This document shows positions 51,173 to 58,995 of a DNA stretch of 64,000 nt, piece by piece. The stretch's first letter is position 1; each line of letters opens with the position of its first letter. The translations under genes were made by a program, and so were the position numbers. The notes beneath the pieces were generated by a model. The model was given only the letters and a program-made list of their open reading frames with translations. It was not told where the DNA came from and searched no databases. The stretch comes from Nocardia arthritidis. Its GTDB lineage: Bacteria > Actinomycetota > Actinomycetes > Mycobacteriales > Mycobacteriaceae. The stretch covers positions 7,006,001 through 7,070,000 of the forward strand of contig NZ_CP046172.1 in assembly GCF_011801145.1 (NCBI RefSeq), given 5' to 3'.

Positions 51173-51184
51173 GGGAGCGGTCCC
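51173..51184 (-). promoter_or_regulatory. candidate lasso-regulon operator (copy 4, upstream of small secreted gene)
   Basis: Read on the minus strand, GGGACCGCTCCC differs at one base from GGGACCGGTCCC. It lies 75 bp before the ATG at 51097, in the same orientation as the other copies. The + strand sequence continues CCCGAACCG, as upstream of the precursor gene. Confidence 0.42.
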
Positions 51185-51198
51185 GAACCGTTCCTCGA

Positions 51199-51672
51199 TC
51201 ACGGATGCAGCCGCCGCAAATAGTCCTGATAAGTGGTGACGAAACCGTCCCGGTCGAATTCGATCTCGGCGCGGTAGTCACCCGAAACGTAGCCGACTAC
51301 GCCGTTGCCGCGCGGAGCGTAGCGCTGCGCGTTGAGACAGGATGTCAGATCTGGGACGGAGACGTAACGCATGGTGTAGTCCCGCGCCACGACGTCCGAC
51401 AGCAGTCCGTCGCGTATCACGGGCAGCGAGTTGAAGAACGCCGAATGCTGTAGATCGAAGAAGTCGGCCCCATCGAGCCGATGCCGCACCGGCCCGTCAC
51501 CGATGTCGACGGTCAGTTCCGAACCGGCGAGCTCCCACCGCAGTTCATACACCAACCCGATCTGTGTTCCGCGGGCACGATCCAGGCTTTCCACCTGAAC
51601 GATCTCCATCCGCGGCTCGTCGATCCCCTGCCACACGAATGTTCGCACGCCCGAGACTAACGCCCAGCCCAA
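51199..51672 (-). CDS. putative glycolipid-binding (PF06475-like) protein
   Basis: 157-residue cytosolic protein. The order of motifs fits the putative glycolipid-binding family (DUF1089, Pseudomonas PA1994 type): FVWQGIDEPRMEIVQVE at the start, GLVYELRWELAGSELTVDI, DFFDLQHSAFFNSLPVIRDGL, a YVSVPDLTSCLNAQRY block and the ending FDRDGFVTTYQDYLRRL. The fold is an up-and-down beta barrel resembling lipoprotein carriers; the true ligand is not established. It precedes the small secreted gene on the same strand by about 100 bp, with the candidate operator between. Confidence 0.72.
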   Translation of the reverse strand: MGWALVSGVRTFVWQGIDEPRMEIVQVESLDRARGTQIGLVYELRWELAGSELTVDIGDGPVRHRLDGADFFDLQHSAFFNSLPVIRDGLLSDVVARDYTMRYVSVPDLTSCLNAQRYAPRGNGVVGYVSGDYRAEIEFDRDGFVTTYQDYLRRLHP

Positions 51673-51747
51673 TCGATCGCCGCCGCAATCGGATTGCGAA
51701 CGTTCATCCGTGTTGAACGGCGAGTGTTACCGCGGCCGGTGGCCGGG

Positions 51748-52014
51748 TCAACTCTCTGGGGGAGGCTTGATGCCCTTGTACCCATCGGAATCCAGGACTC
51801 CGCGCAGATCCGCGGCGATCTTGTCGACCCGGCCCTTTTCTCGGGCGATCACCTGGGTCGGGATGGCCCACGGGTCGCCGAGGATCGCCAACTGCACGTG
51901 CTCTACACCGACGAAGTCGCAGCCGCGGTTCGCGGCCTCGGTCTCGGCGGCCAGCAGAATCGCTCGCAGGCGTGGGGTATACCGGACGTTCGGCTTGAAC
52001 AGATCTTCGGTCAT
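51748..52014 (-). CDS. stand-alone Clp N-terminal-domain protein
   Basis: 88-residue protein made of little more than a single Clp_N helical repeat: YTPRLRAILLAAETEAANRGCDFVGVEHVQLAILGDP, the pattern at the N-terminus of ClpC/ClpB chaperones (substrate or adaptor binding). ATPase domains are absent, so it is not a truncated ClpC in reading. Small Clp_N proteins are common in actinobacteria and may act as adaptors or decoys. ATG 52014 has GGGGAG upstream; a GTG nine bases earlier is possible. Confidence 0.78.
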   Translation of the reverse strand: MTEDLFKPNVRYTPRLRAILLAAETEAANRGCDFVGVEHVQLAILGDPWAIPTQVIAREKGRVDKIAADLRGVLDSDGYKGIKPPPES

Positions 52015-52100
52015 TACGTCCACTCCCCTTCGGATAGATTGTGACGTAATCGATCATCCATGGCCGCGCGAGCGAGCGGCACCCGCCAACCCATCGGAAG

Positions 52101-52328
52101 ATGAATTACTGTGGCGGCGTGGAGTTCACGGAGTACGGACCAGGCGATGTCGTCTACTTCCCGGACGGGCCGTTCAACGGTATCTGCGCGGTGGTACGGG
52201 AGGTCGACATCCGTAATGCCAAGCTGCGCATCGACTTCGCCGAGGGCACCGTCCACCGCGAGGGAAACGTCCTGCGGGAGCGGCGACACCGGCTGACGGT
52301 CGGATTCGACGAGGTCGAGTTGGTATAG
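52101..52328 (+). CDS. small KOW-like domain protein
   Basis: 75 residues that read as one KOW/SH3-like barrel: GPGDVVYFPDGPFNGICAVVREVDIRNAKLRIDF, ending VGFDEVELV. This closely follows the C-terminal NusG domain (GDxVxVxDGPFxGxxGxVxEVDxxxxKLxVxV...VEL). The N-terminal NusG domain is missing. NusG-type KOW domains bind ribosomal protein S10 or Rho; whether this one does is unknown. Start at ATG 52101, or GTG 52119, which would begin directly at VEFTEYGPGD. Confidence 0.62.
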   Translation: MNYCGGVEFTEYGPGDVVYFPDGPFNGICAVVREVDIRNAKLRIDFAEGTVHREGNVLRERRHRLTVGFDEVELV

Positions 52329-52468
52329 CCGGCCCATCGACCGCCGCGATCCGATTCTCCGCCGCACGCCGTCGAAACACGTTTGCCGATAAGGCATTCG
52401 AGTCACTGGTTGAACCGACGGATCGGAATTCGGTCGCCGATGCCGGTGAGCCCGGGGACAATCGAGCG

Positions 52469-53452
52469 ATGTCCGATGGTGTGGAGCAAGGCGGCGCCGC
52501 AAGCTCGGCGGCATTGCGGCGAGTGCTGACCCAGGTCGGCGGCCGGGCCACATTGGATTCGCTGGTGAATCTGGCCGGGGCCGATCTGACAACGCTGCTG
52601 CTGGAGGTCATGCGGCGACGTGCACGCAAGCAGACCGCGCCGGAATTGCTGCGCCGCTACCGTGCGGATCGGTTCGTCTCCCCAGCCGATACTCCGTTTC
52701 CGTTGCTACGGGATACCGAACATCGCGTCTTGTCGGCGCTGCCAAGCGAATTCGAGCTTTTGACGTTGTCGCCTGTCGCACCGCTGGGCACCAATTCCGT
52801 ACCGGCGACCGTCGATCAGAACAAAGTGATCTCGGCTATCCGAGGCACCGAGGTCGCTGCCGACCCGACCAATGCGCTCGCGCTCGAAGCGGCGGTCAGA
52901 CGAGCGCATCTGCTGTCGAAGGACGCCCGGTCGGCCGATGTGGTCCGGCTGGCGGCGATCCAACGGGTCGTGCGGGCCCAACCGGTTGCTGGGCAGGCGA
53001 GTTTCGCGCACTTCACCCTGGCGGGCGTCGTCTCCGCAGGCCGCGATATCGGCAATTCGGCATTCGAACGACACCACGCACTCGAGCATTTGCGTTTCAT
53101 GGTGGATGCGGTCGGTGGCATCGAGAATGCTCATGTCGAAATCGGGCTTACCTGTCTGGAGGAGCAGTTCGCCGCCGTGGCCGAAACAATCGCCGCGGAA
53201 TTGTCTCCTCGCCCGGGGATCGTGGTGATCGATGACCCACATCGCACCACCGGGCGAGGCTACTACCACGGGTTCTGCTTCAGAGTGGCGGTCGTGGCCG
53301 CGAACCGCAGGCACGAAGTCGGCGACGGAGGGTTCGTCGACTGGACCCGCAAGCTACTCGGAAACCGAAAGGAACGGCTGCTCATCAGCGGCCTCGGCAT
53401 CGACCGACTAGCGTACTCCGGCCAATTTCGGCCACCTGAACCACCGACGTGA
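52469..53452 (+). CDS. conserved hypothetical protein, 327 aa
   Basis: Soluble protein of mixed alpha/beta character with no signal or membrane segment. Distinct conserved-looking blocks: VAPLGTNSVPATVDQNKVISAIRGTEVAADPTNALALEAAVRR, then QASFAHFTLAGVVSAGRDIG and GIVVIDDPHRTTGRGYYHGFCFRVAV. The Arg-Gly-Thr-Glu segment followed by an aromatic-rich end is loosely reminiscent of class II aminoacyl-tRNA synthetase or HisZ-like cores. I cannot name the family with confidence. ATG at 52469; it stands alone between the KOW gene and the stress operon. Confidence 0.6.
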   Translation: MSDGVEQGGAASSAALRRVLTQVGGRATLDSLVNLAGADLTTLLLEVMRRRARKQTAPELLRRYRADRFVSPADTPFPLLRDTEHRVLSALPSEFELLTLSPVAPLGTNSVPATVDQNKVISAIRGTEVAADPTNALALEAAVRRAHLLSKDARSADVVRLAAIQRVVRAQPVAGQASFAHFTLAGVVSAGRDIGNSAFERHHALEHLRFMVDAVGGIENAHVEIGLTCLEEQFAAVAETIAAELSPRPGIVVIDDPHRTTGRGYYHGFCFRVAVVAANRRHEVGDGGFVDWTRKLLGNRKERLLISGLGIDRLAYSGQFRPPEPPT

Positions 53453-53495
53453 ACAACGATGTCCCGCAGTGCGGAATGCGCGACATCCCCCGGAA

Positions 53496-54371
53496 CTAAT
53501 GCTCCCGCAACGGGATCTGGGCGTGCACAGGGCGGTCTGCGACCTCGGTGAGGGCTTGGGCCCAGCCGTCCAGGCGGTCCGCGGCGTGACGGAGTTCGGC
53601 GACGATTCCGTCGAATTGATGTGCCAGGACGGCGCTTTCGGGGACGGCGAGGATCCGGCTCGCGGCGGCGACCACCTGCTCGTATTCGGTGACGCCAGCG
53701 TCCAGGCGGGTGACCGTGAGCCGGACGTTGCCGGTGAGGGCGGCGGCCGCGTCGGCGTTGGTGCGGCCGACCATGCCGAGCGCCTGTTCCATCGCGGCGA
53801 TATCGGCGGCCAGCGCGTGCAGGGCGTTGGCGCCGGAGGCGGCGGTCTCCACCATCTCGGTGAGTTCCTCGACGGGCAGGCGACGCGACCGCGCGATCTG
53901 GGTGCTCAACCCATGCAGCGCCCGCTCCGCGCGCAACAGCCGATCGATCGAACCGCGCGCCATCGAACGCAGCGGCGGCCGTTTGCGCGGTATGAACGCG
54001 GCCTGCGGCAGGGGCGAACTGCGTAACTGCAGATAGCGGCGGGCGCTCAGCGCGGTGCCGGTGACCAGCGCGACCGCGCCGCCGCCGACCACGACCACCG
54101 CCCAGGCCGGGGCCGAAACGATCATCAGCCCAACGGTTCCCACGGTGGTGATGCCGGAGGCGGTGCCGAGTTGGAAGCTGCGGCGGCGGGCCCGCCGCCG
54201 CCTGCGCAGTTCGCGCTCCCGCGGATCGGCCCACTTGCGCACCGCGACGAGGGCGTGTTCGCCCATTTCCAACAGACTTTCGGGCAGGGTGCCCGGCTGC
54301 TGGGCGAGCGCGGCCTGTGCGCGCACGAGCGCCGACCCCTTGCGACGGCCCCGCGACTGCCTGTCGGTCAT
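53496..54371 (-). CDS. pspM: envelope-stress membrane protein PspM-like
   Basis: 291-residue membrane-associated protein. A basic N-terminal region is followed by two adjacent transmembrane helices (ASGITTVGTVGLMIVSAPAWAVVVVGGGAVALVTGTAL, about residues 70-108). A long helical cytosolic part follows (AERALHGLSTQIARSRRLPVEELTEMVETAA and onward) that is probably a coiled coil. Position directly after pspA and clgR, and topology, match Rv2743c of M. tuberculosis, the PspM component of the phage-shock-type response. ATG 54371 is chosen over 54386. It binds PspA at the membrane in mycobacteria; the same is inferred here. Confidence 0.82.
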   Translation of the reverse strand: MTDRQSRGRRKGSALVRAQAALAQQPGTLPESLLEMGEHALVAVRKWADPRERELRRRRRARRRSFQLGTASGITTVGTVGLMIVSAPAWAVVVVGGGAVALVTGTALSARRYLQLRSSPLPQAAFIPRKRPPLRSMARGSIDRLLRAERALHGLSTQIARSRRLPVEELTEMVETAASGANALHALAADIAAMEQALGMVGRTNADAAAALTGNVRLTVTRLDAGVTEYEQVVAAASRILAVPESAVLAHQFDGIVAELRHAADRLDGWAQALTEVADRPVHAQIPLREH

Positions 54372-54510
54372 GCCTTCATCTCCCACCGGTAGCGCGTGGC
54401 TCGGACGTCCCGGAACCCGGCGTGGCCGACGGCCGGCCCGCCGGGGTCCGCGAAGTAATGCCGTCCAGTGAACCAGCCACCACCGACAAAATCACGCCGA
54501 ACGCGAATCG

Positions 54511-55335
54511 CTACTGCTGGGCGGCCTGACCCTTGTTCAGTTGCGGCGCGCCGGCCGGGTTCGCCTGCGCCGGGTTGATCGAAGGCTGCCCGCCGCCCGC
54601 GGGCAGCGCGTCGCCGCGCATGGAGGCGCGGATCTGCTCCAGCTTGTTGTGCCCGGCCATCTGAATGCTGGCCTGCTGCACCTCGAGCATGCGACCCTGC
54701 ACCGTGTTCTGCGCGAGTTCCGCGGCGCCGAGCGCATTCGCGTACCGACGCTCAATCTTCTCCCGCACCGCGTCCAGGCTCGGCGTGGTACCGGGCGCCG
54801 ACAGCGTGGAATCCATCTGCTGCAGCGACGCGGAAACCTGCTCCTGCATCTTGGCCTGCTCCAGCTGGCTGAGCAGCTTGGTGCGCTCGGCCACCTTCTG
54901 CTGCAACAGCATGGCGTTCTGCTCGACCGCCTTCTTCGCCTGCGCGGCCGCCTGTAGCGACTGGTCGTGCAGCACCTTCAGGTCCTCGACCGCCTGCTCG
55001 GCGGTGACCAGCTGCGCCGCGAAGGCCTCGGCGGCATTGGTGTACTGGATCGCCTTCTCGGTGTCGTTGGCCGCGGCGGCCTGATCGGCGAGCATGACCG
55101 CCTGGCGCGCATTGGCATTCAGCTTCTCGACCTCGTCGAGCTGCCGGTTCAGCTTCATCTCCAGCTGACGCTGGTTACCGATGACCGAAGCGGCCTGCTG
55201 CGACAGGGCCTGATGCTGGCGCTGGGCTTCTTCGATAGCCTGCTGAATCTGAACCTTCGGATCCGCGTGCTCCTCGATCTTCGAATCGAAGAGGGCCATC
55301 AGGTATTTCCAGGCCTTGACGAACGGATTAGCCAT
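54511..55335 (-). CDS. pspA: phage shock protein A homologue
   Basis: 274-residue PspA/IM30 family protein (35-kDa antigen, Rv2744c type) that protects the cytoplasmic membrane. An N-terminal amphipathic helix ([26 protein letters not shown]) is followed by a long, almost continuous coiled coil rich in Gln, Ala and Glu (residues 30-225). A Gly/Pro/Asn-rich tail ends the protein, as in mycobacterial PspA. ATG 55335 is the family start. It lies between clgR and pspM on the same strand, so all three are probably one operon controlled by ClgR. Confidence 0.92.
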   Translation of the reverse strand: MANPFVKAWKYLMALFDSKIEEHADPKVQIQQAIEEAQRQHQALSQQAASVIGNQRQLEMKLNRQLDEVEKLNANARQAVMLADQAAAANDTEKAIQYTNAAEAFAAQLVTAEQAVEDLKVLHDQSLQAAAQAKKAVEQNAMLLQQKVAERTKLLSQLEQAKMQEQVSASLQQMDSTLSAPGTTPSLDAVREKIERRYANALGAAELAQNTVQGRMLEVQQASIQMAGHNKLEQIRASMRGDALPAGGGQPSINPAQANPAGAPQLNKGQAAQQ

Positions 55336-55532
55336 CGATTGATCCCGCCTCCATCTGCTGTGCCGCGTTCGCGGCCGGGGTGCGCGACCGTCACGCACCC
55401 GCATATGTGCCTATCCTCCACCATGTGGCACCCGGTCCGGGCGAACCCGGCCCAACAGACGCCTAGTGAGAATCTAGCCGTTTTCGGTGGCGGTCCGCAG
55501 CGTTGGCCCGGGCCGCCACCGCTCCGGCGACC

Positions 55533-55991
55533 TCAGTTGTTTCTGACCAGAACCAGCATGTCGTTCCTCGGCGCCGGGATGACGATCCTGGTGTCACCGG
55601 CGATGCGCGGCAGCGGGGCCGCGTCCGCCACCGACATGGTCGCCGTGGCCGGGGCCGCAGCGGCATCGGCCGACTCCACCGCGGCCGCCTCGGACTCGCT
55701 CGCCTCGGCGGATTCCGGCAGTGCGGCGGCCGCACGCTCGTCCTGGACCGGCAGTCCGTCGGCGCCCGCCATGATGGTGCTCACATCCCAGAGCACCCGC
55801 GACAGCGGCACGTCCAACGCCTCGCAGATCGCGGCGAGCAGTTCGCTGGATGCCTCCTTGCGACCCCGCTCCACCTCCGACAGATAACCGAGGCTGACCC
55901 GCGCCGAGGTCGAGACCTCGCGCAGCGTCCGGCTCTGGGCGAGACGAGCACGCCGCAGACTGTCCCCGATCGCCTCTCGCAGCAGCGTCAT
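55533..55991 (-). CDS. clgR: ClgR-type transcriptional regulator
   Basis: 152-residue XRE-family regulator that activates clp protease and psp genes under envelope stress. The helix-turn-helix reads [56 protein letters not shown] (residues 3-58), nearly the ClgR consensus. The C-terminal half is a long Ala/Glu/Ser-rich linker and a hydrophobic tail. In mycobacteria ClgR is degraded by ClpP through an exposed nonpolar C-terminus; here the tail ends LVLVRNN. ATG 55991 has AAGGAG upstream. It is the first gene of the psp operon. Confidence 0.92.
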   Translation of the reverse strand: MTLLREAIGDSLRRARLAQSRTLREVSTSARVSLGYLSEVERGRKEASSELLAAICEALDVPLSRVLWDVSTIMAGADGLPVQDERAAAALPESAEASESEAAAVESADAAAAPATATMSVADAAPLPRIAGDTRIVIPAPRNDMLVLVRNN

Positions 55992-56110
55992 CTCGTTCTC
56001 CTTCGCTCCCACTCACCGGGCCCGCGCGGTGTCTGCCAACACCGTGCACGCCGTCCTTTCTGGCACAACGTCGGGCGCGGGCCGGATGGTTCCCGGACGA
56101 GCCGACGCAC

Positions 56111-56605
56111 CTATCGCATATCCCGCACGCAACGCAGCAATTCCCGTACCGCGGAATTCGTCGCGCCGATTCTGATCGTCCACCGGTCCCCCGCCAGTTT
56201 CAACCGCATGACCTCGCTGTGGCCGGGACCGGCGAGACCGAGGTAGACCGTGCCCGGCGGATGACCGCCCTGTGGATCCGGCCCGGCGACACCGGTCAGC
56301 GCGACACCCCAGTCCGCGGCGCACCGAGTTCGCGCGCCGACCGCGAGCTGCTCGGCGGTGCTCGCCGCCACCGGACCCTCCGTCCGGAGCACTTCGTCGC
56401 CGACACCGGCCAGACTGTGTTTGAGATCCGTGGCGTACACCACAAGTCCGCCGCGCAGCACCGCGCTGGCGCCGGGCACGCCCGCGATGGTCGCCGAAAC
56501 CAGCCCCGCGGTGAGCGATTCGGCGGTGGCCACCGTCTGCCGGGCCGCGGCCAGCGCGCGCACCAGTTCGGCGGCGGGCGCGGCGGCGGTGAGCGGATCG
56601 GTCAT
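56111..56605 (-). CDS. CinA C-terminal-domain protein (nicotinamide-nucleotide amidase type)
   Basis: 164-residue single-domain CinA/PncC protein. Seen: TVATAESLTAGLVSATIAGVPGASAVLRGGLVVYATDLKHSLAGV and TRCAADWGVALTGVAGPDPQGGHPPGTVYLGLAG, the two blocks around the amidase active site (Ser-Leu-Thr-Ala-Gly and Gly-Val-Ala-Gly-Pro). The enzyme deamidates nicotinamide mononucleotide to nicotinate mononucleotide in NAD recycling. The ATG at 56605 overlaps the pgsA stop (ATGA), so it is coupled to pgsA, an arrangement common in bacteria. Confidence 0.88.
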   Translation of the reverse strand: MTDPLTAAAPAAELVRALAAARQTVATAESLTAGLVSATIAGVPGASAVLRGGLVVYATDLKHSLAGVGDEVLRTEGPVAASTAEQLAVGARTRCAADWGVALTGVAGPDPQGGHPPGTVYLGLAGPGHSEVMRLKLAGDRWTIRIGATNSAVRELLRCVRDMR

Positions 56606-57258
56606 ATCCGGCGCCGCCGTGGTCCGGCCAGCCAGACCCGCACCGCCTGGCCGATGTAGTCGAGGCCGGTGAGCACGGTGAGCACCACCGCAACGTACAT
56701 CAAAACCGTTCCGGCCGTTGCGAATCCGCCCGTCAACGGCAACAGGAGCACCGCGATGGCCAGCGACTGCACCAGCGTTTTGAGCTTGCCGCCGCGCCCG
56801 GCCGGAATCACTCCGCGCCGCACGACGGCGAGGCGCAGCAGGGTGATGCCGATCTCCCTGCCGCAGATCACCAGGGTGATCCACCAGGCGACATCGCCGA
56901 GCATGGAGAGCCCGATCAGCGCGGCGCCGATCAGCGCCTTGTCCGCGATCGGATCGGCGAGTTTGCCGAAATCGGTGACCAGGCCGTACTTGCGCGCCAA
57001 TTGCCCGTCGAAGCGGTCGGTGATGGCGGCCAGCCCGAACAGCGCGGCCGCGGCGATCCGCCAACCGGTCTGATGCCCGCCGCCCGCGAACAGCGCGAGC
57101 ACGAACAGCGGCACGATCGCGATGCGCAGCATCGTCAGCACATTGGCGATATTCAGCAGCGGGACCGTCGGCTCCGGCTGTGCGGTCGGTACGAATGCCG
57201 AATGCGCGGAAGCGGTTTCGGTCCACGGCCGATCGATCTCCTCCGGCTGCACGCTCAT
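56602..57258 (-). CDS. pgsA: CDP-alcohol phosphatidyltransferase (phosphatidylglycerophosphate synthase, PgsA type)
   Basis: 218-residue membrane enzyme that joins CDP-diacylglycerol to glycerol-3-phosphate or another alcohol. The signature is complete: TDRFDGQLARKYGLVTDFGK followed by LADPIADK, matching DGx2ARx8Gx3Dx3D. Five to six transmembrane helices follow or surround it (for example IGAALIGLSMLGDVAWWITLVICG). The first residue of the motif region is Asp-Arg-Phe-Asp. Position between clgR and argA corresponds to pgsA3 (Rv2746c). ATG 57258 with a purine-rich site just upstream. Confidence 0.9.
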   Translation of the reverse strand: MSVQPEEIDRPWTETASAHSAFVPTAQPEPTVPLLNIANVLTMLRIAIVPLFVLALFAGGGHQTGWRIAAAALFGLAAITDRFDGQLARKYGLVTDFGKLADPIADKALIGAALIGLSMLGDVAWWITLVICGREIGITLLRLAVVRRGVIPAGRGGKLKTLVQSLAIAVLLLPLTGGFATAGTVLMYVAVVLTVLTGLDYIGQAVRVWLAGPRRRRI

Positions 57259-57520
57259 CCCTCCCCCTCGCTGGCATGCAGTCCGGTAACGATCGGATTC
57301 ATGTCCGCCCCTGAATCCAGTCGCGCTGCCCGGCGCGATGCGGTGAGCGGAACGACTGGATGTGCGGCACACGATCAGCGTAATAGGCGGACCTGTTCGC
57401 AGCCCGCGCCGGGCCGAGCTCCGGTGTGGGGCACTCGCCTGGCGGGAGTCGCCGGCGGACCCGCGCGCGACCGCAGGTCCGCCTGGTGAGCGCGGCCGCC
57501 GCGCCGACTAATGTGCTCGC

Positions 57521-58075
57521 ATGACCAATAGGGGACCGTTAGGCGGTTCGACACGCGACACCCATCCGGCGCAACCCAGTTCGGCTCCGGTGGTACGACG
57601 CGCGCGAACCTCGGACGTCCCCGAGATCAAGCGACTCATCGACGTGTACGCCGGCCGGATCCTGCTGGAGAAGAACCTGGTCACGCTGTACGAGGCGGTG
57701 CAGGAGTTCTGGGTGGCCGAGGTGGACGGCCGGGTGGTGGGCTGCGGCGCGCTGCACGTGCTGTGGGCCGATCTCGGCGAGGTGCGCACGGTGGCCGTGC
57801 ATCCGGATGTCAAGGGCAAGGGCGTCGGCAAGCTGATCGTGCGCCAACTCGTCGCGGTGGCCAGGGAATTGGAGCTGAAACGGGTCTTCGTGCTGACCTT
57901 CGAGGTGGATTTCTTCGGCGGGCACGGCTTCGTCGAGATCGAGGGCACCCCGGTGACCGCCGAGGTGTACGCGGAGATGTGCCGGTCCTACGACACCGGT
58001 GTCGCGGAATTCCTCGACCTGAGCTACGTGAAGCCGAACACCCTCGGCAATACTCGAATGCTGCTGAACCTCTGA
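57521..58075 (+). CDS. argA: GNAT-type amino-acid N-acetyltransferase (glutamate N-acetyltransferase, ArgA)
   Basis: 184-residue GNAT acetyltransferase that makes N-acetylglutamate from glutamate and acetyl-CoA, the first step of arginine synthesis. Seen: VRRARTSDVPEIKRLIDVYAGRILLEKNLVTLYEAVQEFWVAE, then LGEVRTVAVHPDVKGKGVGKLIVRQLV with the acetyl-CoA loop (V-x-G-x-G-V-G-K) and VLTFEVDFFGGHGF. It is the short, kinase-domain-free ArgA described in mycobacteria (Rv2747), and gene order agrees. ATG 57521; a low-complexity N-terminal tail of about 25 residues precedes the domain. Confidence 0.9.
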   Translation: MTNRGPLGGSTRDTHPAQPSSAPVVRRARTSDVPEIKRLIDVYAGRILLEKNLVTLYEAVQEFWVAEVDGRVVGCGALHVLWADLGEVRTVAVHPDVKGKGVGKLIVRQLVAVARELELKRVFVLTFEVDFFGGHGFVEIEGTPVTAEVYAEMCRSYDTGVAEFLDLSYVKPNTLGNTRMLLNL

Positions 58076-58091
58076 CCGAAAGCGATCCGCC

Positions 58092-58376
58092 ATGCCGATT
58101 TTCGCCGTGCACTACGTCTACTCCGACGCGACGATTCCGGGCCGGGACGCCCATCGCCCCGAGCATCGGGCCTGGCTCGCCGGTCTGGTCGAGCCGGGCA
58201 GCCTGCTGACCAGCGGCCCGTACCCGGATGGTTCGGGCGCCCTGCTGATCTTCCGGGCCGAGGACGAGGCGGCGCTGCGCGCGCTGCTCGCCGAGGATCC
58301 GTTCGCCAAGGCGAACGTGATCGATGACGTTCAGGTGGTCGAGTGGGTTCCGACAATCGGCTGGACCGGCGCCTGA
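58092..58376 (+). CDS. YciI-like protein
   Basis: 94-residue ferredoxin-like-fold protein of the YciI/YCII family: IFAVHYVYSDATIPGRDAHRPEHRAWLAGLVEPGSLLTSGPYPDGSGALLIF, with the family's H-R-x-x-H-x-x-W-L and G-P pattern, then EAALRALLAEDPFAKANVI. Members use a His/Asp pair for dehydrochlorinase-like or unknown reactions; most have no known role. It follows argA by 16 bp and is likely co-transcribed. Confidence 0.85.
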   Translation: MPIFAVHYVYSDATIPGRDAHRPEHRAWLAGLVEPGSLLTSGPYPDGSGALLIFRAEDEAALRALLAEDPFAKANVIDDVQVVEWVPTIGWTGA

Positions 58377-58455
58377 CAAGTCGTCAGCAAACATTTAGCG
58401 ACACACCGGACCCGGTTGCCGCCGCCCGCGCGCGTCAGCGAGCAGACTCGGCGCT

Positions 58456-58995
58456 GTGCGCAGATCCGCAGCGATTCTCGCGTCGGCGGCGGCCGTGGGC
58501 CTGCTGTTGACCGGATGCTCCGGTCGTTCGGCGGATCGCCCCGCCGCGACGGGCTACCCCGCGGCGACCGCGCCGACCGGCCCTGGTCCGGTCGATCCCG
58601 CGCACTACAAGAACTCCGGCGGCTACTTCTTCCACAGCGGTGAGATCTTCTGCGCCATCCTCGATGAGGCCGTCGACCAGTCCCGGCATTCGGCGGGCTG
58701 TCAGGGCGCGACGCCGGCGCCGCCCGAGATGACCGCCTGCTGGGCCAGCGATCCGGTCGCGGCGGCGCTGGCCGTCGGCGAATCGGCCAGCTATCTTTGC
58801 GTTAACCGAGGGTTGTTCGTCGGCCCGCCGGCCGAGGACGGCGCGGATCGAGGCGGTGGGCCGGTTCTGCCCGCCGGATCCAGCCTGAGCGTGCACGGAT
58901 TCACCTGCCGCGCCGAACACATCGGCGTCAGCTGCCACAACGACGCCAACGGCCGCGGCTTCGATATGGCGCCCGGCTTCAACCGGGTCTACTGA
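58456..58995 (+). CDS. hypothetical lipoprotein, 179 aa
   Basis: Signal peptide MRRSAAILASAAAVGLLLTGC ends in lipobox LLTGC, so it is anchored to the outer face of the membrane. A Pro/Ala/Thr linker precedes a compact domain with six cysteines after the lipobox (IFCAILDE, SAGCQGA, TACWAS, YLCVNRG, GFTCRAEHIGVSC), probably disulphide-paired. The ending HNDANGRGFDMAPGFNRVY recalls secreted actinobacterial proteins of unknown function. GTG start at 58456. The last seven bases overlap the convergent TerC gene. Confidence 0.75.
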   Translation: MRRSAAILASAAAVGLLLTGCSGRSADRPAATGYPAATAPTGPGPVDPAHYKNSGGYFFHSGEIFCAILDEAVDQSRHSAGCQGATPAPPEMTACWASDPVAAALAVGESASYLCVNRGLFVGPPAEDGADRGGGPVLPAGSSLSVHGFTCRAEHIGVSCHNDANGRGFDMAPGFNRVY

